A stretch of DNA of 64,000 bases, from NCBI GenBank assembly GCA_016932255.1, contig JAFGDE010000014.1, positions 1-64,000 on the forward strand. Direction: 5' to 3'. Below, piece by piece: positions 19,091 to 28,607 of this stretch. Made by a program: the position numbers and the translations under genes. This DNA comes from Candidatus Saganbacteria bacterium. GTDB taxonomy: Bacteria > Margulisbacteria > WOR-1 > O2-12-FULL-45-9. The notes below the pieces were generated by a model. That model had not been told where the DNA came from, made no database searches, and saw only the letters and a list, made by a program, of their open reading frames with translations. How positions within the stretch are numbered: position 1 is the first letter of the stretch; each line of letters starts with the position of its first letter.

Positions 19091-20150
19091 ACACGATATT
19101 TTAGATGATAGAGAACAGCTGGCGCGCCTGGACAGCGCTAATATGCTGGCCACCCTGGCGAAAATGCCGGAAATGCTGGCTGAGGCAAGGCGGCTGGCGG
19201 GCCAGGTGGAGCTGAAAAAGAGCAAAAAGCCCAGGCAGATCGTTATTGCAGGCATGGGAGGCTCAGCCATTGCCGGAGATATCCTGGCCGATCTTTTTGC
19301 CCAACAGCTTAAACTACCGCTGACGGTCAACCGGGACTACCGGTTGCCGGCCTATGTCGGGCCCGAGACCTTGGTCATGGCCGTGTCATATTCCGGCAAT
19401 ACCGAAGAAACCCTGGCTGCGGCCAAAGATACACTAAATCAGGGCTGCCGCCTGATCGTAATCACCTCGGGCGGCCAATTGGCTCAGTTGGCACAGGAAC
19501 ATGGCCTGACCTGCTTTCCGGTCCCGAAAGGATATCAGCCGAGAGCGGCCTTACCATTCCTTTTCCTGCCGTTGTTGACGGTGTTGGCTTCGCTTGATCT
19601 CATCGCTGCACAGGGGGATGCGCTGGACGAACTGGAACAGCTTTTAACAAAGCTTGTGGCAGAGTATGAGCAATCGGTCCCGCAGAAGAAAAATCCAGCC
19701 AAACAGGTCGCCCAGAGGCTTGTCGCAAAGATCCCCTTGATCCTGGGTTCTTCCGGCACAACAGCTGCTGCGGCCCTTCGGCTCAAGACCCAGCTGAATG
19801 AGAACAGCAAAACAACGGCCCATGTCGCTGTTTTTCCGGAGCTGGATCACAACGAGATCGTTAATCTGGCCGATCTAAAGCGCGGGGAGCATGCCTTTGC
19901 ACTGCTGGCGCTACGCAGCGAGAATGATAGTGAACGCATGAAAAAGCGGATCGAGATAACAAAATCATTGATTGGCGGCCAGTTGGGCGGGATCATTGAG
20001 CTGCCAGCTAAAGGCAAGACAGATCTCTCTCGCCTGTTCTCCCTGGTCATCTTGGGTGATTATATCAGCGTTTATCTGGCACTACTCAGGGCGGTTGACC
20101 CCTCGGATGTCACGATCATCACCAGACTTAAAAAGGAGCTTTCAAGATGA
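19080..20150 (+). CDS. Bifunctional phosphoglucose/phosphomannose isomerase-like SIS protein
   Basis: IVIAGMGGSAIAGDIL...VSYSGNTEETLAA...NSKTTAHVAVFPELDHNEIV. Confidence 0.88.
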   Translation: MAAKHDILDDREQLARLDSANMLATLAKMPEMLAEARRLAGQVELKKSKKPRQIVIAGMGGSAIAGDILADLFAQQLKLPLTVNRDYRLPAYVGPETLVMAVSYSGNTEETLAAAKDTLNQGCRLIVITSGGQLAQLAQEHGLTCFPVPKGYQPRAALPFLFLPLLTVLASLDLIAAQGDALDELEQLLTKLVAEYEQSVPQKKNPAKQVAQRLVAKIPLILGSSGTTAAAALRLKTQLNENSKTTAHVAVFPELDHNEIVNLADLKRGEHAFALLALRSENDSERMKKRIEITKSLIGGQLGGIIELPAKGKTDLSRLFSLVILGDYISVYLALLRAVDPSDVTIITRLKKELSR

Positions 20151-21211
20151 AGGCGGTGATTATTGCCGGCGGCATGGGGACCAGGTTGCGGCCATTGACC
20201 TATAATACGCCCAAGCCGATAGTGCCTCTGGCCAACAGGCCTTTCATTGTTCACCAGATCGAACATTTGGTCAAACATGGCGTGGATGAAGTTATCATTA
20301 ACCTGCATTATCTTTCCCAAGAAATAAAAAAGCTCCTTAATGATGGAAAACACTGGGGGATCAAGATCCGTTATTCGATCGAAGAAAGCCCGCTGGGCAC
20401 AGCCGGCGCGGTCAAAAATGCGGAGGAATTCTTTGGCCGGGACCCGCTGGTCGTGTTCAACGGGGATATCCTGACAGACGTAAATATTTCCAAGCTGGTC
20501 AATTTCCATCGGGAAAAAGGCGCGATCATCACGCTGACTCTGACCGAAGTGGAAGACCCGACCCCTTTTGGCCTAGTGCAGATCGACCAGGATCGCCGGA
20601 TAACACAGTTCATTGAAAAACCAAGCTGGAACATGGTCCGGGGCCGCACGATCAATGCTGGCATTTACGTTGTTGATCCTATCATTTTCCAAAAAGTGCC
20701 CCAGGGCCGGCCGTTCTCCTTTGAGCGGGAGCTCTTCCCTTCGCTGCTGGCCGCCAAGCAGCCGCTTTATGGTTTTGTTTCTCCCGCTTACTGGATGGAT
20801 ATCGGCAATCCACGCATGTACATGATGGCGCATCAGGCTATCCTCAGAGGCGAAGTTGCGGTCAAAATCTTTGGCACCAGGATAAATGGCAAGTTCTGGC
20901 TGGGCAATGAAACGCATCCTGATCCCAGCGTCAGATTTATTGGACCTTCGGTGATCGGCCAAAAAGTAAAGCTGGATAAGGAAACAGAGATTGGAGATTA
21001 TGTCGTTATTGGCGATGAGGTTTCTATCGGCCAGCACTGCGCGCTTGAACGGGCCATTGTCTGGCGCAATGTCAAGATAGGCGATCATGTCCGTCTGTCT
21101 GGTTGTATAATCGGCGCGAATTGCGTGATCGAGGACGATGTGATCATTGATAAAGGCCTGGTGCTGGCTGACGATTCGGTCATTAAAAAAGGAACACGCC
21201 TGACCGCCTAG
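20147..21211 (+). CDS. Sugar-1-phosphate nucleotidyltransferase (mannose-1-phosphate guanylyltransferase-like) with hexapeptide repeats
   Basis: MKAVIIAGGMGTRLRPLTYNTPKPIVPLANRPF. Confidence 0.92.
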   Translation: MKAVIIAGGMGTRLRPLTYNTPKPIVPLANRPFIVHQIEHLVKHGVDEVIINLHYLSQEIKKLLNDGKHWGIKIRYSIEESPLGTAGAVKNAEEFFGRDPLVVFNGDILTDVNISKLVNFHREKGAIITLTLTEVEDPTPFGLVQIDQDRRITQFIEKPSWNMVRGRTINAGIYVVDPIIFQKVPQGRPFSFERELFPSLLAAKQPLYGFVSPAYWMDIGNPRMYMMAHQAILRGEVAVKIFGTRINGKFWLGNETHPDPSVRFIGPSVIGQKVKLDKETEIGDYVVIGDEVSIGQHCALERAIVWRNVKIGDHVRLSGCIIGANCVIEDDVIIDKGLVLADDSVIKKGTRLTA

Positions 21212-21240
21212 TTGTGGCTGGCCCGGCGCTGTGATATATT
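21212..21240 (+). promoter_or_regulatory. TTGTGG-17-TATATT, -10 ends 7 nt before ATG 21248
   Basis: Direct inspection. Confidence 0.55.
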
Positions 21241-21247
21241 CAAAACG

Positions 21248-22516
21248 ATGTTAAAACTGATCGATAAAGACGGGATTGAAGAAGGCATAAAAGATATCCA
21301 GGCCAGGCAGGTCTTCAAGCTGGAGTCGGCTGAAGAAGAAGCGGTCAGAGAGATCATCAGGCAGGTCGAACAAAGACGCGATCAAGCCCTGGTAGACTAT
21401 ACCCAAAAATTTGACCAGTCCGGCTTTACGGCAGCAGAACTGGTCGTCTCCCGGTCGGAGATCGAGGCAGCCTACGATTGTGTTGACAAAAATTTCCTGA
21501 ACGCCCTGCGTAAGGCCAGCGAGAATATCACTGCTTATCATCGTAAACAGCAGCCGGACGAATGGTTTGAGACATTGCCGCTTGACGTAGTGCTGGGCCA
21601 GAGGGTGATCCCGCTTGACCGCGTCGGGGTCTATGTGCCGGGCGGTCGCGCCGCTTATCCTTCATCTGTACTGATGGGTGTTTTGCCGGCTAAGGTGGCC
21701 GGCGTTAAGGAAATAGTGGTCGTTTCGCCGCCGCCGATCAAGCCGCACGTGCTGGTAGCCGCGGCTGAGGCCGGTGTCTCCCAGATATTCCGGGTGGGTG
21801 GGGCGCAGGCCGTCGCAGCCTTGGCGCTAGGCACCCAGACCGTTCCCAAAGTCGATAAAATCGTCGGGCCGGGAAACATTTATGTTACCCTGGCCAAGAA
21901 ACAGGTCTTTGGGCTGGTCGATATAGACAGCCTGGCCGGACCAAGCAATATTTTGATCGTTGCAGATAAAGATGCGGAACCGGAATTCTTGGCTGCTGAC
22001 CTCTTGTCCCAGGCAGAGCATGACCCCGCGGCCCTGGCCATACTTGCGACCGATTCACCAGCCATAGCCGAAGCAACAGCCAAGCAGGTTGACAAACAAA
22101 TAAAAAAGCTTTCCCGCCGCGAGATCATCGAACAGGCCCAGATCTATATTTTTACTGTTGAGAATATCAAGGCGGCGATCAAATTGGCCAACAAACTAGC
22201 CCCGGAGCATCTCAGCCTGGAAATAGGTTCGCCGCAGCGATTCTTAGAGCAGATTAGACATGCTGGAGCAGTCTTTTTAGGCCCTTACTCTCCGGTGCCT
22301 GTCGGGGATTATCTGGCCGGGCCGAACCATGTTCTGCCTACCGGCGGCACTGCTCGCTTCGCCTCTCCATTATCGGTATATGATTTCGTTAAATCCCAGA
22401 GCATTGTGGGTTATACCAAACCGGCGCTTAAAAATGTCTGGCAGGATATCAAGCTTTTAGCCGAGATCGAAGGTCTGGACGCCCATGCGCGGGCTATCGA
22501 TGTGAGATTCTCCTGA
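21248..22516 (+). CDS. hisD: Histidinol dehydrogenase
   Basis: DRVGVYVPGGRAAYPSSVLMGVLPAKVAGV...GPGNIYVTLAKK...AGPSNILIVAD. Confidence 0.96.
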   Translation: MLKLIDKDGIEEGIKDIQARQVFKLESAEEEAVREIIRQVEQRRDQALVDYTQKFDQSGFTAAELVVSRSEIEAAYDCVDKNFLNALRKASENITAYHRKQQPDEWFETLPLDVVLGQRVIPLDRVGVYVPGGRAAYPSSVLMGVLPAKVAGVKEIVVVSPPPIKPHVLVAAAEAGVSQIFRVGGAQAVAALALGTQTVPKVDKIVGPGNIYVTLAKKQVFGLVDIDSLAGPSNILIVADKDAEPEFLAADLLSQAEHDPAALAILATDSPAIAEATAKQVDKQIKKLSRREIIEQAQIYIFTVENIKAAIKLANKLAPEHLSLEIGSPQRFLEQIRHAGAVFLGPYSPVPVGDYLAGPNHVLPTGGTARFASPLSVYDFVKSQSIVGYTKPALKNVWQDIKLLAEIEGLDAHARAIDVRFS

Positions 22517-23174
22517 GCAGATCTTCCGGGTTGTCCTTGATGATCTTCAGCGCAGCCTCTTGTTTAAAACCCAGGTCCCGGACCAGCTCATAAGCTTCTT
22601 TTTGCGTGATCAGGTCTTTTTCTGAATGAGAATCCGTGTCGACCAATAATTTGGCCCCGAACTGTTTGGCCAGCCCGGCCACATGCCGGTTGCCCTTGCG
22701 GTGGCCTTTTCTGGCGGAAAGCTCCAGGTATATATCATTGACCTTGGCCAGGATCGCTTCTTCCTCGTTGATCCAGCCGGGATGGGCCAGGATATCGACC
22801 AGGCCTTTGCACTGCAGGGCAGCGCGATTCGTTCCCTTTGGCACCGGCTCGACCGGTGATTCCCCGTGGACAACGACGATCTCAGCCCCAAGTTCTCTGG
22901 CCCGGCGGGCGTAAGGTTTGATCAGGCTCGGCGCCAGATAGCTTAATTCAACGCCGGCAATGACTTTAAGAGGCAGGCTGGGCCCTTGTTCCTTGACAAA
23001 GCGGGTCAATGTGGCGATCGTCTGTTCAAGGTTTGACGCGTCAACATGGTCGGTCAGGGCGATGGCCGCATGGCCCCGGTGGGCGGCTTCATAGACCAAG
23101 GCGGCAGGCAGAAGCACCCCGTCACTAAAGACAGTATGTGTGTGGAAGTCGTATCTTGGCCCGAGATCCGCCAT
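22494..23174 (-). CDS. PHP-domain histidinol phosphatase-family protein
   Basis: YDFHTHTVFSDG...AALTDHVD-type motifs, 'ILAHPGW', 'LLVDTDSHS'. Confidence 0.88.
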   Translation of the reverse strand: MADLGPRYDFHTHTVFSDGVLLPAALVYEAAHRGHAAIALTDHVDASNLEQTIATLTRFVKEQGPSLPLKVIAGVELSYLAPSLIKPYARRARELGAEIVVVHGESPVEPVPKGTNRAALQCKGLVDILAHPGWINEEEAILAKVNDIYLELSARKGHRKGNRHVAGLAKQFGAKLLVDTDSHSEKDLITQKEAYELVRDLGFKQEAALKIIKDNPEDLLRRISHR

Positions 23175-23186
23175 GACCTGAATGGA

Positions 23187-23297
23187 TCAGGCAGCCGCCG
23201 CTTGTTTGATCGATTTACGCAGCAGTCCCTTTTTGCGGTGAGCTTCTTTTTTCCGCTTGCGCCGGCGTTTGATCTCTTGTTGTCTGGTCCTGATCAT
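23187..23297 (-). CDS. 36-aa highly basic microprotein MIRTRQQEIKRRRKRKKEAHRKKGLLRKSIKQAAAA
   Basis: Manual reverse-strand translation; below ORF-track cutoff; sits between the PHP gene and miaA on the same strand. Confidence 0.5.
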   Translation of the reverse strand: MIRTRQQEIKRRRKRKKEAHRKKGLLRKSIKQAAAA

Positions 23298-24199
23298 ATG
23301 CTATTAATATAGCCCAAAACAGCTGCCGCGTCAATCGGCGGCTCGAACCATTTGACGTTCTTAACCCGCTTGAACCAGGTAATCTGGCGCCGGGCGAAAT
23401 TGCGGGTGCGTTTCTTTAGCTCTTCGATCATTTGTTCCTTATTCCACCTGCCCTCAAGGAATTCAACGACTTCTTTATAACCCAGCGCTTGAAAGGACGG
23501 CAGGTCTTTTGAAAAGCCTTTGCTAAGCAGGCCTTTAACTTCATTAATCAAGCCTCTGGCTATCATCTGGTCGATCCTTTGCTCGATCCGCTCGTAAAGT
23601 TTTTCCCTTTCCAGGTTCAAGCCGATCAGAAGATAGTCTGCTGAACTGCTTCCAGTTTCTTTGCGCCTGCGCTGCTGAAACTCAGAGATGCATTTGCCCG
23701 TCAGTTCAAAAACTTCCAGCGCCCGGATGATCCGCTTCTTATCATTCGCATGGATCTTTTGTGCTGCAATAGGATCGATAGTGGAAAGTTGAAAGTAGAG
23801 AGCAGGGGCAGGTAGTTTTTCTAATTTCTTGCGAACCTCTTTGTCAGCCGGAGCGATCGGAAAAGAAAAGCCATTGATCAGGGTCCAAAGATAAAGTCCC
23901 GTCCCGCCGGCAACGATCGCCTTTTTTCCTTGTGACGCTATCTCTGGGATCAATTCATGAGCCTGTTCGACAAAATCAGATACGGTCCAAGGCTCGTCAG
24001 GGGCTTTAATGTCGATCAGGTGGTGGAGAATACCTTGTTGTTCTTCTTTTGACGGTTTGGCTGTGCCGATGTCCATGCCGCGATAGACCTGCATGGAATC
24101 GGCCGAGATTATCTCTCCGTTAAGTTCTTGCGCCAGTTTGACCGCCAGCGCGGACTTACCGACCGCTGTGGGACCGAGGATAACGAGGGTCTTATTCAC
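23294..24199 (-). CDS. miaA: tRNA dimethylallyltransferase (GTG start)
   Basis: VNKTLVILGPTAVGKSALAVKLAQELNGEIISADSMQVYRGMDIGTAKPS. Confidence 0.96.
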   Translation of the reverse strand: MNKTLVILGPTAVGKSALAVKLAQELNGEIISADSMQVYRGMDIGTAKPSKEEQQGILHHLIDIKAPDEPWTVSDFVEQAHELIPEIASQGKKAIVAGGTGLYLWTLINGFSFPIAPADKEVRKKLEKLPAPALYFQLSTIDPIAAQKIHANDKKRIIRALEVFELTGKCISEFQQRRRKETGSSSADYLLIGLNLEREKLYERIEQRIDQMIARGLINEVKGLLSKGFSKDLPSFQALGYKEVVEFLEGRWNKEQMIEELKKRTRNFARRQITWFKRVKNVKWFEPPIDAAAVLGYINSI

Positions 24200-24626
24200 C
24201 TGAATCTTTGGTCTTGATGATCTTTTTCTCGGCTTTTTGCAGCAGTTCAAGCGTCAACCAGGCGATGACAGTGGCGGCAATGGCGCCGACATAAAAACCT
24301 GCGCCCGAAGCCACGCCGATGGCGGCCGCGATCCAGATCGAAGAGGCGGTCGTCACGCCGCGGACATTGCCGCGGGCCTGGACGATCGCGCCTGCGCCGA
24401 TAAAGCCGATGCCTGTGACGATGCCGGCCGCGATGCGGCCCGGGTCAGCGATGCCGGAGACCAGCACCATTTCCGCGGAGACCTGCATGAACAGGGCTGC
24501 GCCTACGGCGACGAGGATATGAGTGCGCAGTCCCGCGCTCTTGCCTTGCCGTTCCCTTAGCCAGCCGATGGTGCCGCTCAGGATAAAAGCCACGAAAAGA
24601 TTAAAAACGACCGTCAGATCAGACAT
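24192..24626 (-). CDS. MgtC/SapB family membrane protein
   Basis: LSGTIGWLRERQGKSAGLRTHILVAVGAALF...GIGFIGAGAIVQARGNVRGVTTASSIW. Confidence 0.93.
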   Translation of the reverse strand: MSDLTVVFNLFVAFILSGTIGWLRERQGKSAGLRTHILVAVGAALFMQVSAEMVLVSGIADPGRIAAGIVTGIGFIGAGAIVQARGNVRGVTTASSIWIAAAIGVASGAGFYVGAIAATVIAWLTLELLQKAEKKIIKTKDSGE

Positions 24627-24640
24627 GGTTTACCTCCTTG

Positions 24641-25051
24641 TCAGACATCAAAAACAATTGTAGCCTTATCAGCTTCGATGCGCAATTGATTATAGGTCGC
24701 GGCCTTGATCGGACGCAGGCCTTGATGTTTCTTGGGATCGAGCTTTTCGCCGGCAACAACAGCTTCCAGGCCCGTGTCGCTGATCTTGTTTATCTTGAAG
24801 CTAGAGAGCAGGATCTTTTTAGAATCGAAGACATAGATCAGTTCGTTCAGCCAGTTGACCAGCAGGGACTCCCTGTCTTCCCCCGTGACTTTGACCTCAA
24901 AATTTTCACGTGCGGTCGCGGTGTCAAGGTCAGCCATGAGCGAGAACAGGCCGAAAGCTGCGTTCTCGAACAATTCTTTTGGGGTCCGGCCGAAAGCAAC
25001 GATGCCGAGATCAGAAGGATGGGGCAGAGGCTTAAATCTTGAACCCGCCAT
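24641..25051 (-). CDS. Archease-family protein
   Basis: HPSDLGIVAFGRTPKELFENAAFGLFSLMAD...VNWLNELIYVFD...KAATYNQLRI. Confidence 0.85.
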   Translation of the reverse strand: MAGSRFKPLPHPSDLGIVAFGRTPKELFENAAFGLFSLMADLDTATARENFEVKVTGEDRESLLVNWLNELIYVFDSKKILLSSFKINKISDTGLEAVVAGEKLDPKKHQGLRPIKAATYNQLRIEADKATIVFDV

Positions 25052-25535
25052 GTTTTTTAAAGTGCGCCACCAGCCCGCCGTCGCTGAGCAGGGTCTGCAT
25101 GGTGGGCGGCAGCGGCGCGATCTTGATCTCCGTGTTCTTGGTCTTGTTCCTGATCACGCCGGCAGCCAGGTCGACAGCCAGTTCATCTCCGTCGTCGATG
25201 CCGTCGGTGTCGGCCTCAATGGCCGGTAGGCCCAGGTTGTAGCAGTTGCGGTAAAAGATACGGGCGAACGATTTAGCGATGACAGCGGAAATGTTGGCGT
25301 ACTTAATGGCCATGGGCGCCTGTTCGCGGCTTGAGCCGCAGCCGAAATTGCGGCCGGCCACGATGAAGTCGCCTTTTTCTATCCGCTCATAGAACTTGGG
25401 GTCCAGATCCTCCATCACATGCTTGGCCAGCTCGACCGGGTCCTGGATCTTGAACTTGTAGCGGCCGGAAATAATGTAATCCGTGTTGATGTCGTTATCT
25501 GATTTAAAACGTCGGGCTTTGCCGTTGAGTTCCAT
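25032..25535 (-). CDS. leuD: 3-isopropylmalate dehydratase small subunit
   Basis: DNDINTDYIISGRY...FIVAGRNFGCGSSREQAPMAIKYANISAVIAKSFARIFYRN. Confidence 0.93.
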   Translation of the reverse strand: MELNGKARRFKSDNDINTDYIISGRYKFKIQDPVELAKHVMEDLDPKFYERIEKGDFIVAGRNFGCGSSREQAPMAIKYANISAVIAKSFARIFYRNCYNLGLPAIEADTDGIDDGDELAVDLAAGVIRNKTKNTEIKIAPLPPTMQTLLSDGGLVAHFKKHGGFKI

Positions 25536-25545
25536 GGCAGGAATC

Positions 25546-25574
25546 AGTATAGCAAAGTTATAGCATCCGGGCAA
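25546..25574 (-). promoter_or_regulatory. TTGCCC-17-TATACT, -10 ends 10 nt before the leuD ATG
   Basis: Minus strand TTGCCC GGATGCTATAACTTTGC TATACT gattcctgcc ATG. Confidence 0.55.
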
Positions 25575-26265
25575 TTGTTTCACGGACTTCGGCTACTTTG
25601 CCGTCATAGTCAGCTTCTGATTTTATCTCGATCGGCCGGCCGATGCTCAGTTTGACCGGACAGGGGTGGAACAGCCAGCTGCCTTTTTTGAGAATATTGA
25701 AACTGCCGGAAATAGCCACTGGCAGGATCGGGGCGCCTGATTTGAGCGCGGCCAAAAGGCTCCCCCGCTTGAAACGGCCCAGTTCCCCGGTCCTGGAGCG
25801 GGTGCCTTCAGGAAAGATCAGCACGCATTCGCCCTGTTTAATGATCTCAATGATCTTTTCTACGGTTCGATAAGCGCTAAGCACGACTTCGCGGTCAATA
25901 GAAAAATAACCGGCTCGTTTCAGGTACCAACCGAACACCGGGATCTTGAACAGCTCTTTTTTGATGGCAAAGCGGAAACGGACAGGCAGGAACGCCAGGA
26001 CCAGCAGGATATCCGCCGCGCCCTGGTGGTTGGCCGCGATTATCAGCGGCGTGTCTTTGGGCACGTTCTCAAGACCGGAGACTTTCACCCGCACCAGCGA
26101 AAAGAATACCAGCATCCGTGACCAGAGCTGTGCCGCTATCTGAAAAGGTTTATGCTTTGGCCTGACAAAAGGGACGAAACATAGAGTGATGGTCGTGCCG
26201 ATGATAAAGGTGACAGCTGTCACCAGATAGAAAAAAAGAGAATGCAGCAGCCTGATAATGATCAT
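25558..26265 (-). CDS. plsC: 1-acyl-sn-glycerol-3-phosphate acyltransferase
   Basis: IIAANHQGAADILL (NHx4D-like), FPEGTRSRTGELGRFKRGSL. Confidence 0.92.
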   Translation of the reverse strand: MIIIRLLHSLFFYLVTAVTFIIGTTITLCFVPFVRPKHKPFQIAAQLWSRMLVFFSLVRVKVSGLENVPKDTPLIIAANHQGAADILLVLAFLPVRFRFAIKKELFKIPVFGWYLKRAGYFSIDREVVLSAYRTVEKIIEIIKQGECVLIFPEGTRSRTGELGRFKRGSLLAALKSGAPILPVAISGSFNILKKGSWLFHPCPVKLSIGRPIEIKSEADYDGKVAEVRETIARML

Positions 26266-26271
26266 GCCTAT

Positions 26272-26300
26272 AGTATAACAAAACCTGACGCTTGACGTAA
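26272..26300 (-). promoter_or_regulatory. TTACGT-17-TATACT, -10 ends 6 nt before the plsC ATG
   Basis: Direct inspection of minus strand. Confidence 0.5.
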
Positions 26301-26347
26301 GCAAATCAGCTGAAATTCCTTGCGGGAACCTCCGAAGAAGAGGCGAC

Positions 26348-26608
26348 ATGATCGAAGTGCAAAAAGTAGAAGAGACCCTGCGCGCTCAGGTGGATGAACG
26401 AGTCGATCTGCGCCGGACTTCGGCTAGGACCTGTATTTATTATCCTGAGGTCGGCTGTTTTGCGCCTTCTGCCCGGTACAAGATCTGCTACGGTTGTGCG
26501 CGTTGCGGCGAGCTGGCTCCCAGGAGCGTTATACGCTCGATCTTTGATCATATCAAGGCCTTAGCCATCTCCTGGCTGGGGCCAAATAGTCCTCAATCAT
26601 CCAGGTAA
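26348..26608 (+). CDS. Small cysteine-rich hypothetical protein
   Basis: 86 aa; CIYYPEVGCFAPSARYKICYGCARCGE; does not overlap plsC; overlaps the gspE-like 3' end by 16 nt. Confidence 0.5.
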   Translation: MIEVQKVEETLRAQVDERVDLRRTSARTCIYYPEVGCFAPSARYKICYGCARCGELAPRSVIRSIFDHIKALAISWLGPNSPQSSR

Positions 26609-27573
26609 AGGACCCGGCGAACCTCGGTCTCTGTTGTAAGATTTTGTTCGATCTTGCGTCTGCCGTTCTCAGCTAAGCTCCGCGCCCTTTTATTATTGAA
26701 CATGACCTCATATATCCCGGTCCGCCCCAGAAGACCGGCTGGCCCCTTTTTCCTGATAAGCCGTTGAGCCAGAACGCCGATAAGCGAAGCTTCGACCAGG
26801 TATTTCTCAATGCCCATATCGACCAGGCGCGTGACCGCTGAGGGAGCATCGTTGGTATGCAGGGTCGAGAGCACCAAATGACCGGTCAGGGCCGCCTGGA
26901 CCGCGATACGGGCGCTCGGCTCATCCCTGATCTCGCCGACCATGATAATATCCGGGTCCTGGCGCAGGATCGCCCGCAAGCCCCGGGCAAAAGTCAAGCC
27001 GGCTTTTAAATTGACTTGGACCTGATTGATCCCTGGCAATTGATATTCGATCGGGTCCTCGATGGTCGTAATATTCACATCTTTATCGTTCAACTTTGCC
27101 AGGGTCGCGTAGAGCGTTGTTGTCTTGCCTGAGCCAGTAGGGCCGGTCACCAGGATCAGACCGCAGCGGCGCTCGATCATCGCCAAGTAGGTCTCAAGGT
27201 CGTCTAATTCCATGCCCAGATCTTTAAGGTCAAGCTTGGTTTGCTGCTTGTTTAGCAAACGTATGACCACTTTTTCTCCGTGGAGCGAGGGCAGGCAAGA
27301 AACGCGCAGATCCAGAGCCTGCGCAGTGACGCGACCGTCCTGAGGCAGCCTATTTTCCGCTATGTCCAGCCCGACCATGACCTTGATGCGGGAGATCAAC
27401 AGCGCTTGGAGATGTTTCGGCAGTTGACGGGACCCGGTCAGACGGCCGTCAATGCGCAGCCTCACTCGCAAATGATCAGCCTGGGGTTCAAGATGGATAT
27501 CTGAAGCCCGTTTTTGGGCCGCTTCATTTATCAGTTCATCAAGCAATGCAGGGGCATTCATCAAGACGATCAA
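26593..27573 (-). CDS. GspE/PilB-family secretion ATPase, short form
   Basis: RASDIHLEP, GPTGSGKTTTLYATL, EDPIEYQLPGINQVQVN, GEIRDEPSARIAVQAALTGHLVLSTLHTND. Confidence 0.93.
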   Translation of the reverse strand: MIVLMNAPALLDELINEAAQKRASDIHLEPQADHLRVRLRIDGRLTGSRQLPKHLQALLISRIKVMVGLDIAENRLPQDGRVTAQALDLRVSCLPSLHGEKVVIRLLNKQQTKLDLKDLGMELDDLETYLAMIERRCGLILVTGPTGSGKTTTLYATLAKLNDKDVNITTIEDPIEYQLPGINQVQVNLKAGLTFARGLRAILRQDPDIIMVGEIRDEPSARIAVQAALTGHLVLSTLHTNDAPSAVTRLVDMGIEKYLVEASLIGVLAQRLIRKKGPAGLLGRTGIYEVMFNNKRARSLAENGRRKIEQNLTTETEVRRVLYLDD

Positions 27574-27711
27574 AAAGCAAGTTTATTGCCAGCAGAGCAA
27601 AGCTTGGACCCCAGCTGCTAAGTTCTTAAAAATATGCTTTGCAGCAATAAAAAATCAGTTAAGCTAAGATCCAAGACCAGGAACATAGGGCTTGAGCATG
27701 TCGAGATCGCG

Positions 27712-28557
27712 TCAGCGCAGGGCTTTTTGGGCGGCCTGTCTCATGACCTCAAGCGGCGCTTCTTTGCCGGTCCAGATCGAGAAAGCGATCGCCCCCTGAC
27801 GGACCAGCATACCCAGACCAGAGCAAGTCCGGCAACCAGCGGCAGCAGCCCTTGTTAATAATTTTGTAGCCCCGGGATTATAAACAAGATCATAAACAAG
27901 CAGCTTTGTTGGCAGAACAAAATTATCCGGCAGCGGCGCGGCATTGACCTTGGGCGCCATGCCGATCGGCGTGGTATTGACCAGTAAGTCGGCTTGCTTA
28001 ACCGCCTTTTTTAGTTCAGGGCTGTTGACCTTCAGCTGGCCGCCCTTGATGCCGAAATATGAGTCAATATAATCTGAAAGTTCTTTGGCTTTCTCTTCGA
28101 TCAGATCAGAAATATAAAGCTCGGACACGCCTGCCTCGGCCAGCATGACACAAACGGCCCGGCTGGCCCCGCCGGCGCCCAGCACCACGCCGCGCTTGTC
28201 TTTCGGCTCAAAGCCTGCATCCTGTTTGAGTGACTCGAGAAACCCGGCGCCGTCGGTATTAAAACCGATCAGGCGGCCATCCTGATTGACCACTGTATTG
28301 ACCGCCCCGATGATCCTGGCCAACTTGGTGACTTCATCCAGCAGTGGCACTATAGTTTCCTTATGCGGGATGGTCACATTAAAACCAGCCACATGCAAGG
28401 CGCGCAATCCGTTCAGCGCTTCAGCTAAATCCTCGGGGGCGACCTCAAAAGCGCTGTATTCATAATCAAGGCCCAGCTCTTTGAACGCAGCGTTGTGCAT
28501 GGCCGGAGAGACCGAATGACCGAGAGGGAAACCTATCAAGCCGGTTACTTTTCTCAT
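27712..28557 (-). CDS. aroE: Shikimate dehydrogenase
   Basis: GFPLGHSVSPAMHNAAF...GFNVTIPHKE...GFNTDGAGF...GAGGASRAV. Confidence 0.96.
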   Translation of the reverse strand: MRKVTGLIGFPLGHSVSPAMHNAAFKELGLDYEYSAFEVAPEDLAEALNGLRALHVAGFNVTIPHKETIVPLLDEVTKLARIIGAVNTVVNQDGRLIGFNTDGAGFLESLKQDAGFEPKDKRGVVLGAGGASRAVCVMLAEAGVSELYISDLIEEKAKELSDYIDSYFGIKGGQLKVNSPELKKAVKQADLLVNTTPIGMAPKVNAAPLPDNFVLPTKLLVYDLVYNPGATKLLTRAAAAGCRTCSGLGMLVRQGAIAFSIWTGKEAPLEVMRQAAQKALR

Positions 28558-28578
28558 CTCAGGTCAAGTATAGCACAG

Positions 28579-28607
28579 TTGTAAAAGTCGAGAAAGTAGG
28601 CTATAAT
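28579..28607 (+). promoter_or_regulatory. TTGTAA-17-TATAAT upstream of the Re-citrate-synthase-like gene (SD AGGAGGG follows)
   Basis: Direct inspection. Confidence 0.6.

Noticed and set aside
25032-25535. leuD without adjacent leuC as a novel enzyme
   Set aside because: Sequence is typical two-subunit LeuD; split locations of leuC/leuD are common.
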